From: Salinibacterium sp. TMP30 | Lineage (GTDB): Bacteria; Actinomycetota; Actinomycetes; Actinomycetales; Microbacteriaceae | NCBI RefSeq assembly: GCF_038397785.1 | Contig: NZ_CP151642.1 | Location: 2,294,001-2,358,000 of the forward strand | DNA length: 64,000 bases | Direction: 5' to 3' | Part shown: piece after piece, positions 39,363-48,853 of the stretch | Numbering within the stretch: position 1 is the first letter of the stretch | Layout of the letters: every line of letters starts with the position of its first letter | The notes under the pieces: generated by a model | Seen by the model: only the letters and a program-made list of their open reading frames with translations | Database searches by the model: none | What the model was told of the DNA's origin: nothing | Position numbers and translations under genes: made by a program

Positions 39363-40070
39363 GTGTCAGATTCCTACACGAAGCCCCACAGTTTCGCCCT
39401 CGGCGCGTTCCTCTCAGTGCTGGCAATACCCCTCGCCATCACCGCAGCCGTTATCGTCGGCCTGCTGGGAACTGGGATCGCGGCCGCAGTCGCCGCGATT
39501 GGGATGTTTGCGGCATTTCAACTCTTCGCCCTAGGCTCACATGGCCCAGTCAGTCGAGGCCGCGACTTTCTATTCGCCCTCGTCGTTGGTGCCATCGCCA
39601 CCATCCTCGGGGCCATCTCGGGACTGCTCGCTGACGCCTACACCACCTTCGTTGCCGGCGGCGGCACCAGCGGCATCATCGAAAACCTATTCACCGGACG
39701 CGTCGAGCTCCCCTTTCCCAGTCGCCCAGAAGAGGTTGCGGTCCCCCTCACCATTACCGCTGTCCTCGCCGTACTCGCGGTAGTCATGAATGCGGCCAAG
39801 GCCCTCGCTGTTCACCGCGACAACCTCATGGCCAAAGCCAACGCTGTTGCAACATCAGCCGCCAGCCACCTAGAGACTTCGCGAAACGCAATGACATCAT
39901 CCGCCAAGAATTCAGCGAACGCCGCAAACCAATTCGCCAACCACGTCATGACCATCAATTCTTCGTCCCCTGGCATCCTTCTCAACGGCAAACCACTCGA
40001 ACAACTGCAATCCAAGAAACACCTGTGGAAGGACTTGCGCGAGTTCATCTACAAAACCATTCGGGGGTAG
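39363..40070 (+). CDS. Membrane protein, related to next gene
   Basis: A 235-residue protein with four likely transmembrane helices in the first 150 residues (for example SVLAIPLAITAAVIVGLLGTG and LTITAVLAVLAVVM), then a Ser/Ala/Asn-rich soluble tail. No domain is recognised. A GGAGG at 39350-39354 lies 8 bases before the GTG at 39363, giving start MSDSYTKPHSF. The opening KPHSFALGAFL and the ALGSHGPVSRGRD loop match the next gene (KPYSFTRGILF, AHGSGRTPVRGRG), so the two are paralogues. Confidence 0.7.
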   Translation: MSDSYTKPHSFALGAFLSVLAIPLAITAAVIVGLLGTGIAAAVAAIGMFAAFQLFALGSHGPVSRGRDFLFALVVGAIATILGAISGLLADAYTTFVAGGGTSGIIENLFTGRVELPFPSRPEEVAVPLTITAVLAVLAVVMNAAKALAVHRDNLMAKANAVATSAASHLETSRNAMTSSAKNSANAANQFANHVMTINSSSPGILLNGKPLEQLQSKKHLWKDLREFIYKTIRG

Positions 40071-40233
40071 GCACGGCCCCGAGCTACAGAGCACGCTGGC
40101 TCAACAGCAAGAACCCTGACATCAGCAACAGATCTCACCGAGAATTGTATTCAGAGAAATACTTAGCTATTCTCAGCAATATCGAAAAGTTGTCTGGCGA
40201 GAGATTCTCGCCGCAACCTCCGAGGTGATCACC

Positions 40234-40824
40234 GTGTCAGGTATGTTCATAAACCCCAGCCCTGGAAGCTACGCGACCGCAAAGGGGCGCATGTTCGAAG
40301 CCGAAGCCGCAATCGCGTCCGTCAGAAACGCAGAGGACGGTGGAGGCCAGATCTTGCCGCGGCCCGTGAAGCCGTACAGCTTTACCCGCGGAATTCTCTT
40401 CGGACTCCTCACCGCGCCGATCGCTGCTGCCTTTGTTGCCGTCTTCGGGCTCAACTCCCCCATCGCCGCCGTCGCCACCACACCCATCGCTATGGTCGTA
40501 GCATTCGGACTCTTCGCACACGGCTCCGGGCGCACACCCGTCAGAGGGCGTGGTTATGCAGCGGCAACAGGGATTGGCATCATCACCATGACCGTTGCCA
40601 TCATCATCAGCTACCCGTACAGCCTGTTCCTCACCTATCTGTACGACGACGGCGTCGGCAGCATCCTCAGCACAGACTTCGCTAGCCACCTGTCGACCTG
40701 GATCACCACAAACCCCGGCCAAATCTTCATACCCCTTACCCTCGTCACGATAGTCACCGCAGTGATGCTGTTCAGAAAAGCACGAGCCGCTCGGGCACAC
40801 ACCGTCCCCGCCCGAGGAAAGTAG
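40234..40824 (+). CDS. Membrane protein, related to previous gene
   Basis: A 196-residue protein with four predicted transmembrane helices (FGLLTAPIAAAFVAVFGL, AVATTPIAMVVAFGLFA, GIGIITMTVAIIISY, FIPLTLVTIVTAVMLF). Related in its first half to the neighbour at 39363. GAGG precedes the GTG at 40234; an earlier GTG at 40225 is in frame. No function can be assigned. The 163-base gap before it shows no gene. Confidence 0.7.
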   Translation: MSGMFINPSPGSYATAKGRMFEAEAAIASVRNAEDGGGQILPRPVKPYSFTRGILFGLLTAPIAAAFVAVFGLNSPIAAVATTPIAMVVAFGLFAHGSGRTPVRGRGYAAATGIGIITMTVAIIISYPYSLFLTYLYDDGVGSILSTDFASHLSTWITTNPGQIFIPLTLVTIVTAVMLFRKARAARAHTVPARGK

Positions 40825-40922
40825 TTGTGTGAACTGGATTACACACCCATCAGGGGTTAGTCAGGTCTCCGAACTACACAGTAAGTAGGTACCCGACCCA
40901 CAGCCCTGCCCCAGGAGGCATC

Positions 40923-41294
40923 ATGGCGATCATCCGCTACACCGGAATCTACAACGCCGACGGTGGCATCTGGGGCGAAACTCGTTACGTCATCGGGCAT
41001 CTTCTGGGGATCACCGCCTGCTCTTTGTGCGACATCACCCACTCGCCCATCCGTCGCAAACCCGAATGGGATGCCATGGTCACCCGCCTCGGCGTTCCTT
41101 TTGAGGTTCGCCACCGCAACGAAATAACGCCAGCCGAAAGCGACTTTGTTCTCAGCACCGGGCTGCCCGTCGTGCTCGCCCACCACGACGACGGCAGCAT
41201 CGCCGCCGTACTCAGCGACAGCCAACTGGATGCCCTAGCCGGGTCAGTTGCCGAATTCGAGACCGCACTCGCAAAGGCTTTGTTCGCCGGTTGA
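40923..41294 (+). CDS. Conserved hypothetical protein beside the copper operon
   Basis: A 123-residue soluble protein with a strong Shine-Dalgarno (CAGGAGG) before its ATG. It opens RYTGIYNADGGIWGE and carries CSLCDITHSP followed by RRKPEWDAM. The CxxC plus His in that motif could bind metal or a redox centre. I recall similar uncharacterised actinobacterial proteins but no function. It lies 28 bases upstream of the csoR operator-promoter on the same strand, so a link with copper handling is only positional. Confidence 0.75.
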   Translation: MAIIRYTGIYNADGGIWGETRYVIGHLLGITACSLCDITHSPIRRKPEWDAMVTRLGVPFEVRHRNEITPAESDFVLSTGLPVVLAHHDDGSIAAVLSDSQLDALAGSVAEFETALAKALFAG

Positions 41295-41341
41295 CTTTCG
41301 CGCGCTCCAGGCGTCTAATGGAGATACCCCTAAGGGGTATC
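41291..41341 (+). promoter_or_regulatory. csoR-copZ-copA promoter with CsoR operator
   Basis: TTGACT (41291-41296) and TCTAAT (41314-41319) form a near-consensus promoter with a 17-base spacer. Immediately downstream is the perfect 19-bp palindrome GATACCCCTAAGGGGTATC (41323-41341), the classic CsoR operator form. It overlaps the expected transcription start, so CsoR would block initiation until Cu(I) releases it. The csoR start codon follows 18 bases later. Confidence 0.85.
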
Positions 41342-41358
41342 CATGCGGAAGGAACGAA

Positions 41359-41640
41359 ATGCCCGGCTACGACGAGAACAAAGAGCAACTGCTCAAGCGC
41401 CTGCGTCGCGCTGAAGGCCAGGTTCGCGGCATCCATCGCATGGTCGAAGAAGACACCTACTGCATCGACGTGCTCACCCAAGTGTCTGCCGCCACGAAAG
41501 CTCTCGAGTCTGTTGCGCTTGCCCTGCTCGATGACCACCTCAGCCACTGCGTCGCCGAAGCCAGCCGAGAAGGTGGCGCCGTCGCCGACGAAAAGATTCG
41601 CGAAGCGAGTGCCGCCATCGCGCGCCTCGTACGTTCCTAA
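41359..41640 (+). CDS. csoR: Copper-sensing repressor CsoR
   Basis: A 93-residue CsoR/RcnR-family all-helical repressor. It has the RRAEGQVRGIHRMVEED start of the family and the Cu(I) ligands Cys (TYCIDVLTQ), His and Cys (DDHLSHCV), the C-H-C pattern of copper sensors. Frame is open upstream, but GGAAGGA before the ATG at 41359 (MPGYDENKEQLL) and the operator position fix the start. First gene of the copper operon it represses. Confidence 0.93.
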   Translation: MPGYDENKEQLLKRLRRAEGQVRGIHRMVEEDTYCIDVLTQVSAATKALESVALALLDDHLSHCVAEASREGGAVADEKIREASAAIARLVRS

Positions 41641-41707
41641 CCAGCACATCCGTCCGCAAAAAAACTTCCGCCCGCGTCTCACGCCTGCGGCAACCAAAGG
41701 AGAACCA

Positions 41708-41932
41708 ATGTCACACACCGCCGATTACCTCGTCGAAGGAATGACCTGCAGCCACTGCGTGAGCAGTGTCACCGAAGAACTCACCGAAGTGAATGGCGTC
41801 ACCGCCGTCTCGGTCGACCTCGCCTCGGGCTTGCCCTCCACAGTTTCTGTCACCTCTGATTCCCCGCTTGATGACGCAACCGTCGGCGCCGCAATCGAGG
41901 AGGCAGGCTACACGCTCGTGAAGAGCCTCTAA
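41708..41932 (+). CDS. copZ: Copper chaperone CopZ (HMA domain)
   Basis: A 74-residue heavy-metal-associated domain protein. The metal-binding motif is [11 protein letters not shown] (Cys14 and Cys17, about), followed by the usual beta-alpha-beta pattern ending [11 protein letters not shown]. It would deliver Cu(I) to the CopA ATPase. AAAGGAG precedes the start. Its TAA overlaps the copA ATG by one base (TAATG). Confidence 0.92.
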   Translation: MSHTADYLVEGMTCSHCVSSVTEELTEVNGVTAVSVDLASGLPSTVSVTSDSPLDDATVGAAIEEAGYTLVKSL

Positions 41933-44226
41933 TGACCGCCGAGCCCCTCGCACCGGGCAGCATCAACCTCACGGATGTCGAACTCGACATCACCGGAATG
42001 ACCTGCGCATCGTGCGCCAACCGCATCGAACGCAAACTCAACAAGCTCCCCGGCGTCGAAGCCAGCGTGAACTACGCCACCGAGAAGGCCCGTGTTCGGG
42101 CGCCCGAGGGCGCGGACACAGAACTGTTCATCGAAACGGTGAAGGCTGCCGGCTATAGCGCGGTCATCCCCGTTCCCATTCACGAACGAGACAGCACTGG
42201 CGAGGGCTCCGACTCCGCAAACGCCAACGACGACTGGGCTTCACAACTATTGCGCCGCCTACTGATCTCCACTGCACTGACGATCCCGGTCGTGCTGATG
42301 TCGATGATCCCCGCACTTCAGTTCACCTACTGGCAATGGCTGGCACTCACTCTCGCAGCACCGGTCGCGGTGTGGGGGGCATGGCCATTCCACCGGGCCG
42401 CCGCCACCAACGCCCGCCACTTCACCGCAACGATGGACACCCTCATCAGCTTGGGTGTGCTCGCCGCTTTCGGTTGGTCGCTGTACGCGCTCTTCTTTGG
42501 GGGCGCCGGCGAAACCGGAATGCACATGACAATGACGTTCTTCGGAACGCCCCACGGCGGATCAAGCGAGATCTATCTCGAAGTCGCCTCCGCCGTCACC
42601 GTCTTCATCCTGCTCGGCAAATACATTGAAGCACGCGCGAGCCGCGAATCTGGGGCCGCCCTCCGTGCCCTACTCGAACTTGGCGCCAAAGATGCGACCG
42701 TGCTGCGCAATGGCACCGAACAAAATGTCGCCGTCTCAGCGCTCGTCGTCGGCGACCGGGTCATCGTTCGCCCGGGCGAAAAAATCGCCAGCGATGGGCT
42801 CGTCATCGACGGCAGTTCTGCTGTTGACGAGAGCATGCTCACCGGCGAATCAGTCCCCGTCGAGGTGGGCCCCGACAGCCGCGTTACCGGCGCAACCCTC
42901 AACGTGGGCGGCCGACTCCTCGTCGAGATCACCCGCGTCGGCAGCGACACCGAACTGGCACGCCTCGGTCGCCTTGTCGAAGATGCCCAAACCGGCAAAG
43001 CCGACATCCAGCGTCTCGCAGACCGGGTTTCGGCAATCTTCGTTCCCGTCGTACTCGTACTCGCCGTTGTTGCCTTCGTCGGGTGGATGATCGCCGGTGG
43101 GCCCATCGAACTTGCCTTCACAGCCGCCGTCACCACCCTCGTGATCGCCTGCCCCTGCGCCCTCGGGCTCGCAACACCCACCGCCCTGCTCGTGGGCACC
43201 GGTCGTGGATCGCAGCTCGGCATCCTCATCAGCGGCCCCCAAGTGCTCGAACAGACCCGCGCAGTTGACACCATCGTGCTCGACAAAACCGGAACCGTCA
43301 CCACCGGCGAGATGCGCATGAGCGGCATCGAAGTCCTTGACGGCGAAAACGAGGAGCTCGTGCTGGCGCGGGCGGCCGCCGTTGAGGCTGGCTCCGAGCA
43401 TCCAGTGGGCCGTGCCGTCGTTGGCGCAGCCTTAGAACGCGGAATCGACCTCCCCACTGCCACCGAGTTCACGGCGCACTCTGGCAGCGGAGTGCAGGCC
43501 ACCGTCGACGGAACCATCGTATTGGTCGGCCGCGCCTCCTGGCTCACCACCGACCAGAACGTGACGGTATCGGATGCCGCACTCGCGTTCGTCGAGAAAG
43601 CGGAAGCCGCCGGATCCACCGCAATGGTCATCGCGTGGGATGGTCACGCCCGAGGTGTGCTGATTGTCGGGGACACCGTCAAGGCATCCAGCGCGGATGC
43701 CATCGCCGAGTTTGTTCGCCTCGGCCTGCGCCCCGTGCTCCTCACCGGCGACAACGCGGGAGCCGCAGCATCCGTAGCGTCCGTCGTCGGGATCACCGAC
43801 GTGCACGCCGGGATCACCCCCCAAGGAAAGCTCGACGTTATTCGCCAGCTGCAAGCCGAGGGGCGCGTTGTCGCCATGGTCGGTGATGGCGTGAACGATT
43901 CTGCCGCACTCGCCGCAGCCGACCTCGGCATCGCCATGGGGGCCGGAACGGATGCCGCCATTGCCGCCAGTGACATCACCGTCGTGAGCGGCGACCTGCT
44001 CGTGGTCGCTGACGCCGTCCGGCTCGCAAAACGCACCCTCGGCATTATTCGCGGCAACCTGTTCTGGGCTTTCGCCTACAACGTCGCCGCCCTGCCGATC
44101 GCCATGCTCGGGCTACTGAACCCCCTCATCGCGGGCGCGGCGATGGCGTTCTCCTCAGTGTTCGTCGTCATGAACAGCCTGCGGTTGCGCAGGTTCACAG
44201 GCAGCACACGAGCCGGATCGGCCTAA
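41932..44226 (+). CDS. copA: Copper-exporting P1B-type ATPase
   Basis: A 764-residue P1B copper pump. One N-terminal HMA domain ([12 protein letters not shown], Cys25 and Cys28), eight membrane segments, the actuator TGES, the transport-site motif [11 protein letters not shown] in membrane helix 6, the phosphorylation site DKTGTVTTG, the SEHPVGRAV motif of the nucleotide domain and the hinge [10 protein letters not shown]. The CPC site and operon context (CsoR, CopZ) mark it as a Cu(I) exporter. Confidence 0.96.
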   Translation: MTAEPLAPGSINLTDVELDITGMTCASCANRIERKLNKLPGVEASVNYATEKARVRAPEGADTELFIETVKAAGYSAVIPVPIHERDSTGEGSDSANANDDWASQLLRRLLISTALTIPVVLMSMIPALQFTYWQWLALTLAAPVAVWGAWPFHRAAATNARHFTATMDTLISLGVLAAFGWSLYALFFGGAGETGMHMTMTFFGTPHGGSSEIYLEVASAVTVFILLGKYIEARASRESGAALRALLELGAKDATVLRNGTEQNVAVSALVVGDRVIVRPGEKIASDGLVIDGSSAVDESMLTGESVPVEVGPDSRVTGATLNVGGRLLVEITRVGSDTELARLGRLVEDAQTGKADIQRLADRVSAIFVPVVLVLAVVAFVGWMIAGGPIELAFTAAVTTLVIACPCALGLATPTALLVGTGRGSQLGILISGPQVLEQTRAVDTIVLDKTGTVTTGEMRMSGIEVLDGENEELVLARAAAVEAGSEHPVGRAVVGAALERGIDLPTATEFTAHSGSGVQATVDGTIVLVGRASWLTTDQNVTVSDAALAFVEKAEAAGSTAMVIAWDGHARGVLIVGDTVKASSADAIAEFVRLGLRPVLLTGDNAGAAASVASVVGITDVHAGITPQGKLDVIRQLQAEGRVVAMVGDGVNDSAALAAADLGIAMGAGTDAAIAASDITVVSGDLLVVADAVRLAKRTLGIIRGNLFWAFAYNVAALPIAMLGLLNPLIAGAAMAFSSVFVVMNSLRLRRFTGSTRAGSA

Positions 44227-44265
44227 GCACTGTCATCTTTCTGGAATGTGGGGTGGGATAGTCGC

Positions 44266-45378
44266 ATGCGTTTACGCCTTCGTCTTCTCGCCCCACTGTT
44301 CGTGTGTGCGCTGCTAGCAGGGTGCGCTCAAGCTACAGAGGTCGAGCCACCGCCAGCGACAGAAACGGGAACTCCCCCCGAGGTGCGCGCCTCGGTGACA
44401 ATCGACCCAGACGCTACGCCAACGACTGTGATCTCCGGGCTTGCCGCACCCTGGTCGATGGTGCGCCTAGAGTCTGGGTCAACTCTCGTTAGTGAACGAG
44501 ACACTCGTCTCGTAAAGGAGCTGACGTCGGGCGGCCAATTCCGAGAAGTCGGCATTGTCGGTGATGCTGCCCCCGGCGGTGAGGGTGGCCTGCTCGGTCT
44601 CGCCACCCTCGACGGCACCTCGCTGTACGCCTATCTCACCACCGCGACCGACAACCGCATCGTTCGCTTCGACCTTGAGGGCGAACCGGGCGCGTACTCC
44701 CTCGGCGCGAGCAGCGAGATCCTCACCGGACTCCAAAAGTCGCGCGTTCACAACGGCGGTCGTATCGCGTTTGGGCCCGATGGAATGCTGTACGCGACAG
44801 TCGGCGATGCAAGTGAGCCAGCATCCGCGCAAGACTTCAACAGTCTGAACGGCAAGATTCTGCGGATGACGCCTGACGGTTCTGTTCCCGCTGACAACCC
44901 AATCGCGGGGTCACTCATCTACTCCCTTGGGCACCGGAATCCGCAAGGCCTCGCCTGGGATGCAGACGGACAGCTCTGGGCTGCAGAGTTTGGCCAAAAC
45001 GCGTGGGATGAGCTAAACATCATCCACGCAGGCTCCAACTATGGGTGGCCGACAGTGGAAGGGGATTCCGCGGATTCCCGCTTCGAACCGCCCGCCTACG
45101 AGTGGGCAACCGATGACGCAAGCCCGAGCGGACTCGCCTACGTTCAGGGAACCTTCTTCATGGCAGGTCTCGGCGGTGAGAGGCTGTGGGAAATACACCC
45201 CGACGACGCGACGACAGCCCCCGAAGCCGCATTCGCCGGAACCTTCGGTCGCATCCGCGATGTCACGCCAGGGCCCGACGGCAGTCTGTGGGTACTCACC
45301 AACAACACTGATGGGAGGGGCGAACCACGCGAGAACGACGACCGCATCCTGCAGGTGACATTAGTGCCTGCTGACTAA
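44266..45378 (+). CDS. PQQ-type (aldose sugar dehydrogenase-like) lipoprotein
   Basis: A 370-residue lipoprotein of the soluble glucose/aldose sugar dehydrogenase family, six-bladed beta-propellers using PQQ. Signal peptide ends in lipobox LLAGC (Cys20). Propeller signatures: GLAAPWSMVRL, GEGGLLGLATL, SRVHNGGRIAFGPDGMLY, GDASEPASAQD, LIYSLGHRNPQGLAWD, WAAEFGQNAWDELNII and GSNYGWP. A GTG 18 bases upstream is in frame, but ATG at 44266 gives the natural signal peptide. Whether PQQ is made by this organism cannot be seen here. Confidence 0.9.
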   Translation: MRLRLRLLAPLFVCALLAGCAQATEVEPPPATETGTPPEVRASVTIDPDATPTTVISGLAAPWSMVRLESGSTLVSERDTRLVKELTSGGQFREVGIVGDAAPGGEGGLLGLATLDGTSLYAYLTTATDNRIVRFDLEGEPGAYSLGASSEILTGLQKSRVHNGGRIAFGPDGMLYATVGDASEPASAQDFNSLNGKILRMTPDGSVPADNPIAGSLIYSLGHRNPQGLAWDADGQLWAAEFGQNAWDELNIIHAGSNYGWPTVEGDSADSRFEPPAYEWATDDASPSGLAYVQGTFFMAGLGGERLWEIHPDDATTAPEAAFAGTFGRIRDVTPGPDGSLWVLTNNTDGRGEPRENDDRILQVTLVPAD

Positions 45379-45517
45379 TGTGATTGTCTTACTTCGTGTC
45401 TGAGCCGGTGCCGGTATCGCGGTTACGGATAGCGATCGGAGCGAAGAAGGCGAGAGTCGCGGCGCAGGATGCTCAGGTTGCTGGTGTGCTCCGAGTCGGA
45501 TGCTGCAAGCACGCCGG

Positions 45518-46687
45518 TTACCGGAACGCAGCGTGATCAGTGAGGGCGCGACCAAGGACCAGCGTGTGGATCTCGTCGGTGCCTTCGTAGGTGCGCACCG
45601 ACTCCAAATTGTTCATATGGCGCATGACAGAGAAATCGCCAGTGATCCCATCGCCAGCAAGAATGCTGCGTGCCGTCGAGGCGATGTCAATTGCTTCGCG
45701 AACGTTGTTGAGCTTGCCAACACTGATCTGTTCAGGAGTGAGAGCGCCGGCATCCTTCAGCTTCGCCAGATGAAGTGCGAGCAGCATGCCCTTCTCATAC
45801 TCAACGAATGAGTTGGCAAGTTTCTGCTGCGTGAGTTGCATCGCACCGATCGGCTTTCCGAACGCCTCTCTGGTCTTCGAACGCTCGACGGCCACGTCGA
45901 GACAATCGCGCGCCGCCCCCATCACACCCCAGACGATGCCATACCGGGCGTCATTTAGGCAGCGGAACGGGGCCGACAGTCCACGGGCTCCCGGCAACTG
46001 CGCCGAGGCGGGGAGGCGAACGTTGTCGAAGAACAGGTCGCACTGAATGGATGCCCGCAGCGAATGCTTACTCTCAATATCCACGGCGCGAAACCCTGGG
46101 GTGTCTGTCGGCACCACAAAGCCGCGCACACCCTCCTCGGTCTGGGCCCACACGATCGCGACATCAGCGACCGAGCCAAGCCCGATCCAGCGCTTGGAAC
46201 CATTGAGCACCCAGTCGTCGCCTGACTTCGTGGCCCGCGTCAGCATCCCGGCAGGGTCGCTGCCACCGGTCGGTTCGGTGAGGCCGAAGCAGCCAATCGA
46301 AGTTCCGGATGCCAGTGACGGCAGCCACTGCTCCTTCTGTTCTTCTGAGCCGAAGTAGGCCAGCGCACTCATCGCCAACGAGCCCTGCACAGACACGAAG
46401 GTTCGCCATGCGGTGTCGGCGGCCTCCAACTCATAACAAACTAAGCCGTAACTCGTCGCGTTCGCACCGGCAGTACCGTAACCCGTGAGGTGCATGCCCA
46501 GCATCCCCAAGGCACCAAGTTCGGCCACGAACTCGCGTCGGAAGACGGCATCCTCAAAGTCTTTCTCGATCGTCGGGCTTACCCGCTGAGACGCAAAGGT
46601 TCGAGCTTTCGCCTGCCAGTTGCGCTCCTCCTCCGTGAGCATCGCATCGAGGCCAAGCAGGGTCTCTGAAACAGAGTTCGAGGTCAT
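45518..46687 (-). CDS. Acyl-CoA dehydrogenase, glutaryl-CoA dehydrogenase-like
   Basis: A 389-residue flavin acyl-CoA dehydrogenase. FAD/substrate motifs: CFGLTEPTGGSDPAGM, LNGSKRWIGLGSVADV, and near the C-terminus SVRTYEGTDEIHTLVLGRAL, where the Glu of TYEGT is the catalytic base position of glutaryl-CoA dehydrogenases. Together with the upstream CaiB-type CoA-transferase this suggests glutarate (or a similar dicarboxylate) breakdown. The ATG at 46687 overlaps the upstream stop as ATGA, so that start is used. Confidence 0.92.
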   Translation of the reverse strand: MTSNSVSETLLGLDAMLTEEERNWQAKARTFASQRVSPTIEKDFEDAVFRREFVAELGALGMLGMHLTGYGTAGANATSYGLVCYELEAADTAWRTFVSVQGSLAMSALAYFGSEEQKEQWLPSLASGTSIGCFGLTEPTGGSDPAGMLTRATKSGDDWVLNGSKRWIGLGSVADVAIVWAQTEEGVRGFVVPTDTPGFRAVDIESKHSLRASIQCDLFFDNVRLPASAQLPGARGLSAPFRCLNDARYGIVWGVMGAARDCLDVAVERSKTREAFGKPIGAMQLTQQKLANSFVEYEKGMLLALHLAKLKDAGALTPEQISVGKLNNVREAIDIASTARSILAGDGITGDFSVMRHMNNLESVRTYEGTDEIHTLVLGRALTDHAAFR

Positions 46688-47889
46688 TGTGTCCCTTCGG
46701 CGGGCAGCCACGCGGCGCCCTGGTGTTGTCCGAGATCTGGAGGTATTAGACGGTACTGCGCGGGAGTGCGCGACAAGGTGATCGGGTTACTGATCTGCTG
46801 GCTGATGCGGCCGGAGTCTGTAATTTCGGTCACCGGTTCGAGGTCGAGACTGGCGGCGAATGCGATCGCCTGACCGATGTCATTAACCGGACCAGCGGGA
46901 ATACCCTTGGTCGTCATTGCGTGAACCCAGTGCGCAGCGACCTCGGTCATCAATTGATTCTCAAGAATGCTTCGCAACTCGTCACGGTTCGCTACCCTAT
47001 TTTCGTTGTGTGCGAAGCGAGGGTCGCCCGCTAGCTCGGGCAGGCCGAGCAGCTCAGTAAGCCTGCTGAACTGACTGTCGTTTCCGACGGCGATCACAAA
47101 GGGTCCGTCCAACGCGGTGAATGTTTCGTACGGCGCAATGCTTGGGTGAGCGTTGCCCATCCGCTGGGGTGATACCCCTGTGTTCAGTGCCGCCGACGCT
47201 TGATTGACGAGCGCGGACAGTAAGGACGACAACAGGTTCACCTCGACGCGTTGACCAATCCCTGAGTGATCGCGAACCCGCAGCGCGGCCTGGATGCCCA
47301 CCACCGCGTTTTGGCCGGTGAGCACGTCGACCAGTGCCACACCAACCTTGGTGGGCTCAGAGTCGGGAGCGCCGGTAACACTCATCAAACCGCCGACGGC
47401 TTGGACGAGCAGATCATAGCCGGGGAGGTGCGCGCCCTCCCCGGCCCCGAAACCTGTTATGGAACAGTAGACGAGTGACGGATTCTCGGCCGCGAGTTCG
47501 TCAAAATCCAGCCCGAACCGCTTCATTGTTCCTGGGCGGAAATTCTCAATCAGCACGTCGGCGCTCAGGGCCAGCCGGCGCGCTTCGGCCGCGCCTTCCG
47601 GATCACGCAGGTCGCACACGATCGATCTCTTATTGCGGTTGACGCTCGAAAAATATGTGCCCCTGCCGGTGTCATCGACTGGTGGTGTCCACGATCGGGT
47701 GTCATCGCCGGAGGGCGACTCGACTTTGATCACGTCGGCGCCGAGGTCGGCGAGCATCATCGATGCGTAAGGCCCGGCGAGAACTCGAGAGAAATCTACG
47801 ACGCGGATGCCCGCTAATGGCGCGCTGACGTCTCTGCCGACTGTGTCTATAGCGCCCGCGGCACGCTCCTCCCGTGTCACCACTCTCAC
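46684..47889 (-). CDS. CaiB/BaiF-type (class III) CoA-transferase
   Basis: A 401-residue class III CoA-transferase. Features: GIRVVDFSRVLAGPYASMMLADLGADVIKVE-type N-terminal fold (seen in parts), RNKRSIVCDLRDPEG, IENFRPGTM, the catalytic Asp in PGYDLLVQAVGGLMSVTG, and the C-terminal GIPAGPVNDIGQAI. Partner gene is a glutaryl-CoA dehydrogenase-like enzyme, recalling succinyl-CoA:glutarate CoA-transferase, though the substrate is inferred. Start GTG at 47889. Confidence 0.9.
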   Translation of the reverse strand: MRVVTREERAAGAIDTVGRDVSAPLAGIRVVDFSRVLAGPYASMMLADLGADVIKVESPSGDDTRSWTPPVDDTGRGTYFSSVNRNKRSIVCDLRDPEGAAEARRLALSADVLIENFRPGTMKRFGLDFDELAAENPSLVYCSITGFGAGEGAHLPGYDLLVQAVGGLMSVTGAPDSEPTKVGVALVDVLTGQNAVVGIQAALRVRDHSGIGQRVEVNLLSSLLSALVNQASAALNTGVSPQRMGNAHPSIAPYETFTALDGPFVIAVGNDSQFSRLTELLGLPELAGDPRFAHNENRVANRDELRSILENQLMTEVAAHWVHAMTTKGIPAGPVNDIGQAIAFAASLDLEPVTEITDSGRISQQISNPITLSRTPAQYRLIPPDLGQHQGAAWLPAEGTQ

Positions 47890-47896
47890 CCCTCGC

Positions 47897-48412
47897 TCAT
47901 TTGTGTTGCACGTTGGACAGGTATTTTCTGGCGAGGGCCGGCATCACAAGCCACAGCGCTATTGTCAGAGTAGCGGCCACCGCACCCGCTGTGAGTCCTG
48001 CCGTCCGACTAACAACCACATCAAAGATGAGCATCGCTGTGCCCGCTATAGTCAGCGACACGACAACGAGGGTGAGCTTGAGCAGCCGGTCGGATAACGT
48101 CACCAGTTGCGGTTTAGCTCTCCGACCGAAGAGGGCACGGTGCAGGCTCACGGGGGTGAGCGCGAGCGCTGTGGCGAGCACTGCTGCAGCCACTAGGGCC
48201 AGATAGAGCACGACCTGATACTGGTCGAGTTCGCTGAACCGGGGCTGAAACGCGAGCGTCAGTAGAAAACCGGTGAGGATCTGGGTTCCTGTCTGGATGA
48301 CCCGCAGCTCTTGCAGGATCTCCGTCCAGTTGCGGTCGCTCCGTTCTATCGCAGTCTCATCTCTATCGTCGCTGTGGGAGACGGTATCCGGCATGTTTGC
48401 GCTCATCCCCAT
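47897..48412 (-). CDS. DUF6328 membrane protein
   Basis: A 171-residue integral membrane protein of the DUF6328 family, marked by NWTEILQELRVIQTGTQ followed by ILTGFLLTLAFQPRF. Four transmembrane helices follow a charged N-terminus. Function unknown; the family is common in Actinobacteria. It ends 7 bases upstream of the CoA-transferase start on the same strand, which may be coincidental. Two ATGs (48412 and 48406) are possible starts. Confidence 0.8.
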   Translation of the reverse strand: MGMSANMPDTVSHSDDRDETAIERSDRNWTEILQELRVIQTGTQILTGFLLTLAFQPRFSELDQYQVVLYLALVAAAVLATALALTPVSLHRALFGRRAKPQLVTLSDRLLKLTLVVVSLTIAGTAMLIFDVVVSRTAGLTAGAVAATLTIALWLVMPALARKYLSNVQHK

Positions 48413-48488
48413 ATCGTAAACAGATTCGCACCCGGCGGCGTGGCGAACATTGCCGACAGTACAACGGAGTCATTCGTAATGTCGTGCA

Positions 48489-48773
48489 CTAGATACGTTC
48501 AACGGGCTGCCGCAGAATCGTGCGGAGCTTGGAAGCCTCGACTTTGCGAAAGTCGTTGAAGTAAATCTCGTGGTGCTTACCTGTCATGCGCAGCCCCTGC
48601 TTGGGGATGAACTCCTCGTGCAGGGTCGCGAGGGCATCGGGATACTCGCTGTCGCCACCGGGCGCACCATGCCCATCAACCATCAGGTAGTGCAGGGGCG
48701 GAGCATCCACAATCCGGAACTGGTTGTGGCGCGCCGCATATGAGTCGAGCGTCTTCGTGAAATCGGTCTTCAT
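48489..48773 (-). pseudogene. GyrI-like domain protein with a large internal deletion
   Basis: A 94-residue open frame that joins the two ends of a GyrI-like family protein of about 200 residues. The N-terminal part (MKTDFTKTLDSY, FRIVDAPPLHYLMVDGHG, DALATL) and the C-terminal part (HEEFIPKQGLRMTGKHHEIY, DFRKVEASKLRTILRQPV) are well conserved, but the central segment, about 110 residues including the usual LEGLWW and WDWTMMI motifs, is missing. The junction lies near 48621-48630. The frame is intact and GGGAG precedes the ATG, so a short product may still be made, but the binding fold should be broken. Confidence 0.75.
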
Positions 48774-48853
48774 GGCTGGCTCCCTCGCTGGCAAGTACTT
48801 TAGCGACACCGTGTTAACTGCGAGAGCGCTCAAGCTGTTCAGTCGATGAGCGC

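Noticed and set aside
40237-40800. Minus-strand open frame opposite the second membrane protein
   Set aside because: Antisense shadow; the sense frame has an RBS, transmembrane pattern and a paralogue next door.
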